Below are positions 11,601 to 23,600 of a stretch of DNA of 64,000 bases, piece after piece. Numbering within the stretch: position 1 is the first letter of the stretch; every line of letters begins with the position of its first letter. A program made the position numbers and the translations under genes. Under the pieces are notes generated by a model, which had not been told where the DNA came from, did not search any database, and saw only the letters and a list, made by a program, of their open reading frames with translations. Source of the stretch: Cheilinus undulatus (lineage: Eukaryota; Chordata; Actinopteri; Labriformes; Labridae); assembly GCF_018320785.1 (NCBI RefSeq), contig NC_054866.1, positions 28,435,000 through 28,498,999 of the forward strand, written 5' to 3'.

Positions 11601-14600
11601 GGTACTGCAGCACCGCAGAAATGTTCTGTTTTCCAGATGCAATCAATTATGAGTGCTTGATCATTGATGTTTGGTAATAAAGTTTTTCACGTCCTTGAGG
11701 GAACATCGTAGACTTTTTCTGGACAAAAGAGGTGGACGTGCTGACATTTCACAGATAGTTTCAGCAGCTCATTAGTGAAGCTGTAGTCAGGTAGTAGTTA
11801 ACACTCTTTTTCTGCTATATGAATGAACATACAGGATTTTCACTTCATATGTGGCACCAGCTCTGGCTGGCCATCTGCAGAAATTTTGCTACTCTCCTCC
11901 ATCAGTCTGTCATTCCATCAGTGAGGGATTAGTGTGGTTTTGTATTCCCAAATGAATTCATCTAGTGGGTTCTTTAAGTATTTAAGAAGTGAGTTAGGGA
12001 TGAGCGTAATCTTGGGGAGACACTCACGCAATCCCTGGGGGAGATACGCCTCCCTTCATTTTGGGATCGTCAGTGGAGAGGACTGATAGCGGCCGACAGA
12101 GAGTCAAGCTCAGACCAGAGACTGCTGGAGAAGAAATGTGGTGGATGTAATTGGAAGTGAAATGAGGACTAAATAAACCCTGAAACAGTCTGGATGTTGG
12201 TTTCTTTCAGTTCTCAGGGAAAGGAAAAGGGGGCTCGGATCAGGAAGATAGAGGGGTGGGATTAAGAGGTGTGAGTGGGTATTAAAAATGCAGCAGCCTG
12301 TGTGGAATTTAATTTGGTAGTCATTTTTTTAAGAGCTGAAAGAAAATCAACCGAGAAGGATATTCACTCCAGTAATTCATGAAATGTTATATTTTTTTAC
12401 ACATTCCTGGCATTAGAGACAGCATGGATGAGTAACTGTTGATGGCTATGCTAACAAATTAAACTGATAAACGTAAACCTTTAAAAATGAACTTGATGCC
12501 CAGCAGAGACATTACCATACAGACCTTTTTATTATCTGATGGGAGCGAGGGGAAGTTGTGGCCTTAGGAAGGGCATTATTTTTACATATTTCATTTTGTG
12601 GAGAGGAAGTCATGTGCTCTGTGACTTCTCTGTCCTTCCCTTAATCTGATACAAAATGATTTCTAAATGGCAAACCCTCTGCTTGAAATCCTGTTTAAAA
12701 AAAAAAAAAGAAACTGGGTTGTCATACAGTCCACAGGTTTTTGCTGCAGATTTTATTGGGCCATTCCTCACTTAGTTCAGTCCAGTGACTCTCATATGTT
12801 TCAACTAGGGCTGAAACGATTCCTCGAATTATTCAGGTGATTCAAATCAAAAAATTCCTTGATACAAATTATCTGCCTCGAGGCTCTGCTTAAATCAGTC
12901 ATGTATCCATATACGCCCGTAGCCTGGACATCGCGCCGTTTGTTGCTCGGCGTGCTGTGTTTCACACGGATGGCTATTTGTGAGGCACAATGTACTTGTT
13001 TTCGCTGCACGACTCGCTGGAGTGAGACAGCGCTTAGTTTGTGTCTGCAGACTTAAGGGAATTTCATAAACTTCTAGTTTATTGGCCCGACGGTTTCACG
13101 GAACATCATCAGGCGTCAAGATTCGAGTCCTGGGCTTTCCCCCTCTCTCTCTCTCTCTCTATCTCTTCCGCTAGCGCATGTCATACATTTAATCATAAAT
13201 TATTTAAGACTCAGCGCACTGACGTCTTGATTACAGCGTATTTTTCAAAAAGTGTCAGCATCCCAAATAACGTTATAAGAGTTATATTGATAATAAATTG
13301 ACACCAATTAAATAGAAACGCGCTATTGCCACAGACATTGACTGAGACTAAATAGGTCAAAGTTCATCATCATGTAGTCAGAATTCAACAGGTCACAGAA
13401 GCAGCTTTATCCCTTAAAATGTGTTCTCCACGTCAGTGGGTGGTCTTAAAAGGTCATATTTTTATGGTGGATGAACTCACAAACCAAAATGTGCTAAAAT
13501 TGAAAGTGAACACACTTTGAAAACTAGACCATTTCCTGTGATCTAAAGGTTGACCTTTCAGACACCATCAGACCACTGTGTGAATGATGGAGCTTTATTG
13601 TTGCTAAAATGTGAAGTATTACACACATGTATAAAGTGGTGGATGTTAAAATGATGGTGTCCCTTTACTTTAATCGCTCCAGCTACAGTACAGTATGGCA
13701 TGTAAAACAGTAAGCCGTATTAACATTTAAGTATTAGCGGTAATAGCAGTTGTAGATATCAATAATTGCTTTTTGACATGTTAGACTTCCAAGCCGACAT
13801 ATCCACAATGTAATTTTCACTAGTAACAATTCTAATTAAAGATATCTACAATTCATTTTTCACTAGTGGAAATGCTCATTGTAAACATCTGTAACTTAAT
13901 TACAACATGTAAAATTGTGCCATTGACTTCTATTCAAATTGAATTACAGATATCTGTAATTCACATGTAATTCAGAGTCGACATATCTATAAAAACACAT
14001 TTTGACATGTCGCAATTCTAATTAGTGATATCTACAACTCAATTCTCACTAGTAAAAATGTTAATTCTTGATATCAACAATTCTATTCTTACTAGTGACA
14101 AAGTAAATTTATGATATCTAGAATTGTTCTAACATTACAAATATCATAAATTAATTCTAGATATCTAAAATGCATTTCTTACATGTGGAAATTACATTAT
14201 TGATATCTTGACCTGGAATTGTTACATGTAAGAATGTAATTACAGACAGCTGGAATTGCATTTCAGATATCTGTAATTACATTCTTATATGTAATAATTA
14301 TATTAGATATATCTACAATTTTCTTTTTAACATTTCAGAATTGAATTGTTGTTATCAAAAATGGAATTAATCACAAACTTTTTTTACTAGAAGTTAGTTG
14401 AAGAGATTTGTTTAGATTTGAGATTTCTGCTTGTTGTGATTTGACAGGGTTGCAGACACCTTGTTTTATTTGTCAAATTTATTTAAAAGAACACTAAAAT
14501 TAAAGAGATAATGATTGCCAATTTTTGTAATTGTTTTTTAAAAATGGATTTTTATGGTTTTGGTCTTTTCTCAGTTTGTCTCTGTCTCAGTCTTGACTTG

Positions 14601-17600
14601 GTCTTGACCCCCAGAAGTCTTGGTCTTATCTGGTCTCTGGCAAGTCTTGGTCTCAAAAAGTGTGGTCTTGAGTACAACACTAGTTACCACTCTGTTTTAT
14701 GGCGTCTTTGCCATATTTAAGTTTATGTCATAATCGTCAATCTACCCCCAGTTCCTTAATTTCTTTCAGAATTAAAGCAGGGTTGTTGTTTTTTTAATCA
14801 ACTAAAGGGATTTTTCTCCTGGAACCACACAATTGAGCTCTAGCCAAGGCAGATATTTGTTTGGGGCCCCTAGCTGGCAAGTAAGGGGCAACTGAGTGCT
14901 GACAAACTTTAAACAACAGCAGTGAATTAAAATGTGCAACTATTGCAATGACAGTAGAAGACCGCCCTATGGGGGCCCCTTCTGACAGCACGTTTGTTTG
15001 TAATATGGACATCATGGGCCACTGTCCTCATCCAAGTAATAAGTAAAAACCTTTTGTATGGTGTAAGGTGCACATGGTGCATCGATGAAAATCACAGTAT
15101 ATATGGACACTTTACACTCTGCAGTTGTCAGTACAGTACAGAAAGTCTATTCTAAGAATTTATTCACTTTAGGTAAACACTTTTATTCAAACTGCAACAA
15201 ATGTTTTTTTTTTTTCTATTTTTTATTTTTTTATTTTTATGGGGTAACAGGAGCTCCTGGAGAAAACCTTTCACAGACACAGTGGACCATGTGCCGCCCT
15301 GACAGACAGAAAGCTACCTCCTATCCAGCAGGACTTTCTTTGACCCACTGTGCTGCCCAGGCCTGTTACAGCCTCCCTGAATCTGGAGGAGGGGGAGGGC
15401 AGAGTGTGGCCAGTCTCCGGAGGTCTTCCATTATCTTGTCCATCTTGTACTGGCGCCAGCATGATGGAGTGAGGGCTTTTTTGAACTCCCTCCATAATGA
15501 CACGTTTTCCCCTGCCTCTCTTAGTAACCTGGGCACCTCTCTCAGCAGGACGATGCAGAAGTGCGTCTTCTCCTCCAGCTCGTCCTCCAGGCTCTCCAGC
15601 CGCTCGTTGACCGCGTCTCTGCTGGAGGCCTCCTCGTTAATTTTCTGTTCCAGCATCTGGATCCTGTCCTCCGCCTCTGATAGCTGAAGGCTGACACCCT
15701 GTAGTTGGTTTTTCAGAGTGTCAGCCCTCGACGTTTCAGCCTGCAGATGACTGGTCTTAGATGCTATGAGGTCTCTCCCGTACTCAATGTCTCTCTGCAG
15801 GACCTGGATGTTGCCTTGCTCAGTCTGCAGTTTGAATTCCAGGTCACGGACATAGCTGGTCTGTACCTGCAGCTGATTGGTCAAGGACTCTATCTGCAGG
15901 GAGGTATCAGTGTCCTTTCTAGAGGCTTCTCTCTGGAGGACCCACATATCCTTCTTGAGAGAGTCTATCTCGGCCGACAGCCTCTGTCGGACCTCCTGAG
16001 CCTCTCTCTGCAGGGAGTCAGACCTCGACACTTCATCCTTCAATCGATCATTCTGAGAAGACACAAGATCCAAGAGCTCTTGTATTTTCCCAGGATCAAC
16101 TGATTCCTGCTCTGGTGCTCTGGAGGCTGGACGTGAATTCTCCAGCTGCATTCTGAGGTCTTTTATCTCCCTCTCCTTGTCCTGTTGGGCCTTTTCCTGA
16201 GCCTTTATTTGATCACGCTGTAAGTCCAGCTGACCCTTTAAAGCTTTTAGCTGCATGGCTTCTTTTTTGGAGGCCTTTTCTGGCATGGTCTTGTTCCTCT
16301 GCTTCAGGACCTCGTTCTGAGCTCTCAGGGTCCTGGTCTCCTGTTCCAAGACTTCTATCTGAGCTCTCAGGGTCTTCTCTTTGTGTGAAACCCCTGAGGC
16401 TTTGTCCTGGAGCTTTTTATTCTGAGCTTCAATGACCCCGATGAGCTCCTCTTTGGTCTTATATGGATAAAGGCCAAAGTTCACCTCAGTGAAGGATGGA
16501 TTCAGGTGCTTCAGCTGTTCCTTCAGCATCCTGATCTGTTTTTCACTCTCCATCCTCCTGTTATGCTCTGCCTTCACCGCCTCAAGGAGATCATTAATCT
16601 TTTTGTCTTTTTTGTTGTTCTCGGCCTCTAATTTGGCTTTTGATTTTTTCTCCTCTTCCAGCTTGGAGGACACGTCTTTTAGCTCAAGGGACACCTCTTT
16701 GAGTTTGCCAGTCCGGTCTCTGAGCTTACTCTTTAGACTCTCAATGTCCCGCATCCAAGGAGGGCGATCATGGCCCTGTAATGGTGGGCGAGGGGGTCCG
16801 TATTGTTGATGAGGGGGTCCATGGTGTGGTGGACCAGGGGGACCGCTGTACGGCCGATATGAGGGTCTGTTATTTGGTGGGGGAGGGGGTCCACGGTTGG
16901 GATGTGGTGGTCGTGGGGGTCCGTGATAAGGGTAGCGTGGAGGAGGGGGTCCCCGGTAGTGATTTTGGTACTGCCTGGGACCTCCTTCCTCACTTTCTTG
17001 GGGAGCATGTTTTTGCTCCTCAGTTGTGACCTCTTCAGCCTGGATCTGATCGCTGCTTGTCTCAGGCGTTGTATCGACCATTTTTTCATCCTCAATCTCT
17101 ATAGACTCGGTGCTTTCACATTCCATGTCCATTAAATCCCCCCAGCTAATTGAACAAGTCTCTGTGTTTTCAAATTCCTTGTCCATTATATCCCCCCAGC
17201 TAATTGAACAAGTCTCTGTGTTTTCAGACATTTTTTTTGTTTGAAAAATAGCCTTGAAATCAAAAAGTCTGAAGACTTCTCACTGAGCGATAATCTCTGA
17301 TCTGCTCTTTAAATCTACCTCGAAATCAAAAAGTTTGAAGACTTCTTGCTGCTCGATGATCGCTGATCTGCTCTGTAAGTCTGCAGTGGTTGAGGTTTGC
17401 CTAGTATATATAGCCTTCTAAGAGTGACACATCCAAGCCATTTGCATTGATGATGTCACAATATGTCTAATTCCATTTAGGAATTCCACCATTTCCTTGG
17501 TTACCAATTTGAAATCAAATGTAAACAAACATGGCCGCCCCGGCATTAAATGCAAGGTGCAACACTAATCAACGGTTCTATCAGGAAAAATAAAATGACT

Positions 17601-20600
17601 AGTGCTGTTTTGAAATGTCAGTAAATTGTGTTTTATTCAGTTGTAACTCAGTAGTGTTTTAAAGCTCCTGTGAGCCGTTGACGGTTCCGCAGGCAGATTC
17701 ACTAAATTCAGGAAATTTTATCCTGTGTAAACGGTCAGGAAGCATCTGAAATCCCAATGACAACTGAACACTGGGGAAAAAAAAAAAAATTCAAAAAGGT
17801 TGGGGCACTGGGTGTAAAAGGAGCATTCTAGAGAGGCAGAGTCTCTCAGAAGTAATGATGGGCAAGAATGAAAGTGTTCAAAATTATAAACCATGTTATA
17901 CCAAGAGCTGAGAGTGCGGCAACAAAGGGTCTTTTCACACTTGAGAGCCAAGATCAAGGTTCACATTTTTGGTGCATTATATATAAACTTGTAGGGCTGA
18001 AACGATTCCTCGAATTATTCTGGTGATTTGAATCAAGAAATTTTGGGGCTTTCTCTCTCTCTCTCTCTCTCTTTCTTCCACTAGCGCATGTCATACATTT
18101 AATCATAAATTATTTAAGACTCAGCGCACTGACGTCTTGATTGCAGCGTATTTTTCAAAAAGTGTCAGCATCCCAAATAACGTTATAAGAGTTATATTGG
18201 TAATAAATTGACACCAATTAAAGAGAAACACACTATTACCACAGACATTGACTGAGACTAAATAGGTCAAAGTTCATCATCATGTAGTCAGAATTCAACA
18301 GGTCACAGAAGCAGCTTTATCCCTTAAAATGTGTTCTCCATGTCAGTGGGTGGTCTTAAAAGGTCATATTTTTATGGTGGATGAACTCACAAACCAAAAT
18401 GTGCTAAAATTGAAAGTGAACACACTTTGAAAACTAGACCATTTCCTGTGATCTAAAGGTTGACCTTTCAGACACCATCAGACCACTGTGTGAATGATGG
18501 AGCTTTATTGTTGCTATAATGTGAAATATTACACACATGTATAAAGTAGAGGATGTTAAAATAAATGTGTCCCTTTAATGACAAATTGGAAAATAAAAAT
18601 AAACTACAATAGAAGAAATAAAGTGTTGGCACCCAAAATTTCCTGGGAGAGGATCCTTAAAACCCCAAACATGGCATAATCTAATGTCATTATTTAACTT
18701 CCTTTCCTTGTAACATTAAGAAATTTAAACCGTCATTAAGAACTTCATTGCACTTTGTAAAATATATTTTCTTTAAAGAATAATACCAATTTTTAATATA
18801 GAAGTAGTTCATTTAAGGGACCCAGCTTCTTTTCTCATTTGTCTAGTACTACTTCTCTTGAAAAACCCAAAGTGACTGATTAAAAAATGCAGTATTTCTT
18901 ATTAGAGTACTCGATTAATCGTCAGAAGAATCGACAGAGTACTTGACTACAAAAAGAATCTATTACTGCAGCCCTAGTTTCAACATTGTCGTTATCATTG
19001 AATGGATATTGTCGAGCATCACATTTTTTGAGTAATCATGCTAACTCAACTCCAAACTGAAGACAGAGAAAACTGACAAACTAAGAGTCCAATACGGTCA
19101 ATCCAGCAGAATTCTGAAACAGTCATTCCCTGGCCAACAACGTGCCTGCTAAAAAGTTCCCTTAAAGTGGTTTAAGGTCAAAGTGAAAGATCTTCCAACT
19201 GATACAGGAATAACGGTTCAAAAATTTTTGCTATGTACTAAAATATAGACTATTGTTCTTAAACAGAAATAGTCTGATCATCTTAAGTGCCATAAATAAA
19301 AGCCACCACTATTATATAGACCAGTGATTCCCAAAGTGGGGGTCGCAAGACATTGAAGGGGGGGGGTCGCGGGATGCTTTTGATAAATCACAGAGAAATT
19401 TCATCTGATTCAAATTAATAAATTTTAGCTATTATTTTGAAAAATATTGTTAAAATGGGTTCAAATTAAAATCAGACGGCAGTTATCAGGTGAATATGGG
19501 GGTCCCTGATCTCTGAAGATGTTTTTTGGGGGGATCAGGGGCTGAAAAGTTTGGTAACCCCTGATATAGAGTACATAATTTATTTCAATCAGTTCACAAT
19601 GTAATGAGATTTACGTGGAAACTTACTACTGAAGTACTTTTAAAATAATACAAAAAGGAGCTCATATTAATGTGACTACTTGTTACTCATTGTGATGCAT
19701 CAGGATATCAAATGAAATTGTTGATGGGAAAATCATTAGTGAATCAAACTGTGGTACTAGCTAAGAAGCACAGTCCTACATAAAATCAAAATGTCTAAGC
19801 TTCTACAACTTGACTCAGATCAAAGCAGAACAGTTGCTTGTGTTAGTTTGAAGCAGACATGTTTATCGATGGTCCACCTACTTTCTTGTCATTTTTCTTT
19901 TACGCTGTTTTTCACCTTTCCTCCAGTAATCTGCTATTCTGCATTAAAAAAACTAATCAGGAGAAGGAAAACATCAACATAAAATCATCATGATAATTAT
20001 CACAACAGAATCAGTCTGAAAAAAATGTAGTTGAACTTTGTAGTTTCACCCATCTGATAACATGGAGGAGGTGGGGCGTTTGACCTTTACTGCAGCATGT
20101 CAGCAGGGGGAGCTCTAGATATTTTGACTTCACTCCCTGGCGGCTGTTTTCACGTCCGTTGTATTATATAGCCCATGGTTTCATCTGTATAATTCTATCA
20201 GAAAGTATTGGTTTTCTCTTTTTATTTCCATAATTAGGGACAAATGTGCATTCCTGTTATGGTAATAAACTGTTGGTAAAGCATTTTTCTATATTTTTTT
20301 AAATGATATACAAATGTTAAAGGTGAGAAAAAAGGTCATGTGACAACTTGTCATTTTCTAAAACACAAATGTATTCGTCAAACAAAATTCATAATTGTAG
20401 TGATAATATTTTTAGAAAAACAGTGATCTCAGCTGTTGTTGCTTGTTATAGTGGGATTTTAAATTAGCCAGGTTTTTTGCAACTTGTCTGCACTAAAACT
20501 GTTTAACTTGCTATTGTAGTTTTAATTCATTCAATTTTTCAGTGATGCACTCCTCTCTGCTCATGTGAGAGCTGGAAATGAACATGAAAACACCTGACAC

Positions 20601-23600
20601 AAGAGAGTTGTGGCTAATAAGCAGAAAAAAATCCCTGCACACTAAAGTGAAGTACCTTGAAGGTCACCTCTCTGTGGACACAGGCAGAAAGAGCCTGTAT
20701 GTGTGATCGTGTATGTGCATGCTGATCATGTAGTGTGGAGGTGAGAGTGATCTGTTTGTCTCAGCACAAAACTCCACTAAGCTCTAATGATGCCTCCACT
20801 CCATCCATCTGAAGAGTTTTCTGCCTTGCAGCAGTTTTATCTCTTCTTTTTTACCTGCAGATCCCTCTTCCTCCACCATGAGAACAGTACAGTATCTTCC
20901 ACAACTTTTTACCCCCAGGTTTGTCCCACTCTGTTTCCCATCGAACACGTCGTAGCCGTAAGCATGCAGCGATGCACCTACGTGGCAAAACAGGGCGTAA
21001 ATTCGCGGGCACGCTCACGCTCTGTCTGGCATCAGCCATTGTTCCAGCGTGGCCAGATTTGCGTGCTCCCTTCATCTGTTCAGTAGGTGGGGTTGCCATG
21101 GAGACGTGGCTTCACAGTGCTGCTGATGGGAGTGATCGGTTTACACTGCACACACACTCTCTCACACTCTTCAGGCTAAAAATAGAGGACTGGCCTGAGC
21201 AGCCTCTCTCTTTCTGAATATTGATCCTTATCTAATGATGCCTCTGAGGAGGAATGAAAGAGGACAGACCATTTGAGAGACAGACCGTCATTTTAGAAAG
21301 GAGTGAGCATTATGCTGATGCATTACTTCTCTCTCATTAAGCTGATTCTTCCTTAAAGCTTAGGATGTCGTCAAAGTGTCTGTGTCTTCTCTGGTTGTTC
21401 CTCTGCACATGTTGTAGTTCATCCTCAGAGCAGCCAGGTGTTTCTCTGAGAGGTCACACTCTCCTCTGCCGCTAATTAGACCACACCATTAACCTAATAT
21501 GTTCATTATCTGAAGAGACAGCAGGTAAGATTGATGTCACACTCTACAGGTAAATCACTTCTCATTTGTACCTGCCGTACACATGGCTGCTGGAGGGTGT
21601 CAATGAATTTATCAACCACTGATTTTATAACTCCAATTCATAACAAATGTTATCTTTACAAAGGCCGCAGGTCTTGACTGTACTGTTTGTTAAAGTATTT
21701 AGAAACCTAACGTTGACCCAACATGAGCACAGCACTAAGCAACATTTAGCAAAGTTATCAGTAGCAAGGAAAAGTCTTCTTTTAACAGGTTGAAACCTGG
21801 AGCAGAACTAGAGTCAGGGGTAGTTTATTGATCCTAAATGAAGCAGTCAGCAACCAGAAACATTGGAGCAAGAAAAACGTCAGTTTTCAGAGATGAACAT
21901 TAGAAAAATGGCCTCAGCTACATTTGCTGAGGGGTTTAATGCCTACTTTTAAAAATACGAGAGTAGAAAGATAATCAAGAGCGAGGAAAGAGGAAAGAAG
22001 TGTATGTAATTGCAGTTTTATCCTTTCATACGGGAATATTGTGAAAATCTGGTTATTAATTCCTTCATTATTGTGTTTGATATCTTATGTAAAAAAAAAA
22101 AAAAGTTAATGTGAAAGATCAGAAAACTGCAGTTCTTTGAATAATTGCCTGAAGCTGGCAGTAAAAGCAAAAAACTCCCCAGTAAGCTTCATATTAAGAT
22201 GCACAATTTATAGCAGAAATAAACCTGTGTACAGCCTTGTACTAAAAAACATTCAATAGCCAATTTCTTTATTCTCACTGCACAGGGTTGGGTTTATTTT
22301 AAGAGAGGAAAAAAAATGTTCTTTATAGCTTATCTGGGCTTTTATGTGAATCGCACTCCAGGACATTGTGGATTTGCTTTGACTTCAGTATTTCAGACTA
22401 AAGACCCAAAACTACACAAGTCAAGTGGGACGTAAGCTCAGCACACCACCTTCTTTTCTGTTTTCTTCCTCATCAGTGAACATCTTCGTGTCCTGACTTG
22501 AATATGTGTCAAAATCAGATTTAAAAATCTTCACACTGCCATCACTCAATCTGTGCTCAGGCTGCTTCGTTTTCACAACAACGTGACCAGGGTCCAGCAC
22601 TTCTGCGCTTCTTGATTCAGTATTTATTGATCACTCTACTGAGGGAAAATGTGTTTCAAATCTTGCTATTGACTGATTAATTCATGTTTTTTGACTGGAT
22701 TCTGACCCTTAATGAGAAAGACAAAGGGCCTGCAGGAAAGCAGGAGTTAGAAAAGATTACTTTAAAAGTTTAGTTTTTATCGTGCTTCAGAGAGGCTTAG
22801 ACAGACTTTGGTTTACACCATAGCAGGTGGGCCAAAACTCAAAGCTGTGCCAAAATAAATAAATAACTAAATTAACCTTGGCTCCTGCTGGACTTCCATT
22901 ATATTTGCCAAAAGGCTGAATTGGCCTCTTAATTTTGAAATAAGCCGTTCCAAAAAAAAAAAAAAAAACCTTTTTATTAATCTTGCTGTATCTTCTGGAT
23001 CACTGAGTGGGTTCTCCATCTGTACCAGCGGTACATATAATGTTTTCTGATTGGTTCTTCTCGCACTGAACTATGGAGGCGCCAGACGTTGCCATCACCA
23101 CCATGAGTCTAATTACATCTGCCAAGGTGTGAAAGCACTCAGCAAAGCTTTAATTACACCTATCTCGCCCACTCGTTTTGTCTGCCGTGCTCGTGCCTCT
23201 TGGTGTGACAGCTGAAATCATTAAACATGTCGAGAAGAAAACGACGAGACAGACGAACATGTGGGACTGAGAGTTGGGAGGAAAATGTGTGAGGTCTGTG
23301 GATTGTTGTGAATTTGAATTTCATTGTGATTAACAGAGGGGTTGTTTGAAATGATGGGCTGCTTATCTCCTTATTGTGCTCGGTATGTGTGCATCTGAGT
23401 GTGTGTGTCCGTGTAATGTGAATTAAGGGGGTTCAGTGCAGAGAGCTGCAGAGGGTTAATGAAGAGCTGCATTAAGAGAGTTCACTAAATTACTGTCATG
23501 CTGCCTCATTGGTAAAAGTGAGAGGATCAGCAAGACAAATTAAAAATCATCCTGAAAAAGGATTCAGGGTTTATATGAGCTTGTTTTATTTTGTAGTTTG

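Larger units (their letters stand above)
12798..18984. mobile_element. Candidate composite hAT transposon enclosing an intronless gene
   Basis: The block between 12806 and 18976 starts with the left end of one hAT-type element and finishes with the right end of a second copy in the same orientation (TAGGGCTGAAACG at the left, GCAGCCCTA at the right). The 8 bp outside the block are identical, GTTTCAAC at 12798-12805 and at 18977-18984. Eight-base target duplications are the hallmark of hAT transposition. The inner left end of the second copy is preceded by TAAACTTG, which does not match. So the whole 6.17-kb unit, rather than either single element, appears to be what entered this site. It carries the antisense 621-residue gene with its TATA box. 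An alternative is insertion of one hAT followed by a local duplication or recombination between copies. Confidence 0.6.

Noticed and set aside
13141..13170. CT-rich run as a splice-associated pyrimidine tract
   Set aside because: It is part of the hAT element, present also in the other copy at 18054-18076, and no exon follows.
15085..15687. 200-residue plus-strand ORF
   Set aside because: Its 3' half is the complement of the antisense coiled-coil gene and its 5' half runs through the T-rich tract; no independent domain or promoter.
16733..17095. Second minus-strand ORF of 120 residues overlapping the coiled-coil gene
   Set aside because: Alternative frame of the Gly/Pro-rich coding stretch; low-complexity repeats keep other frames open by composition.
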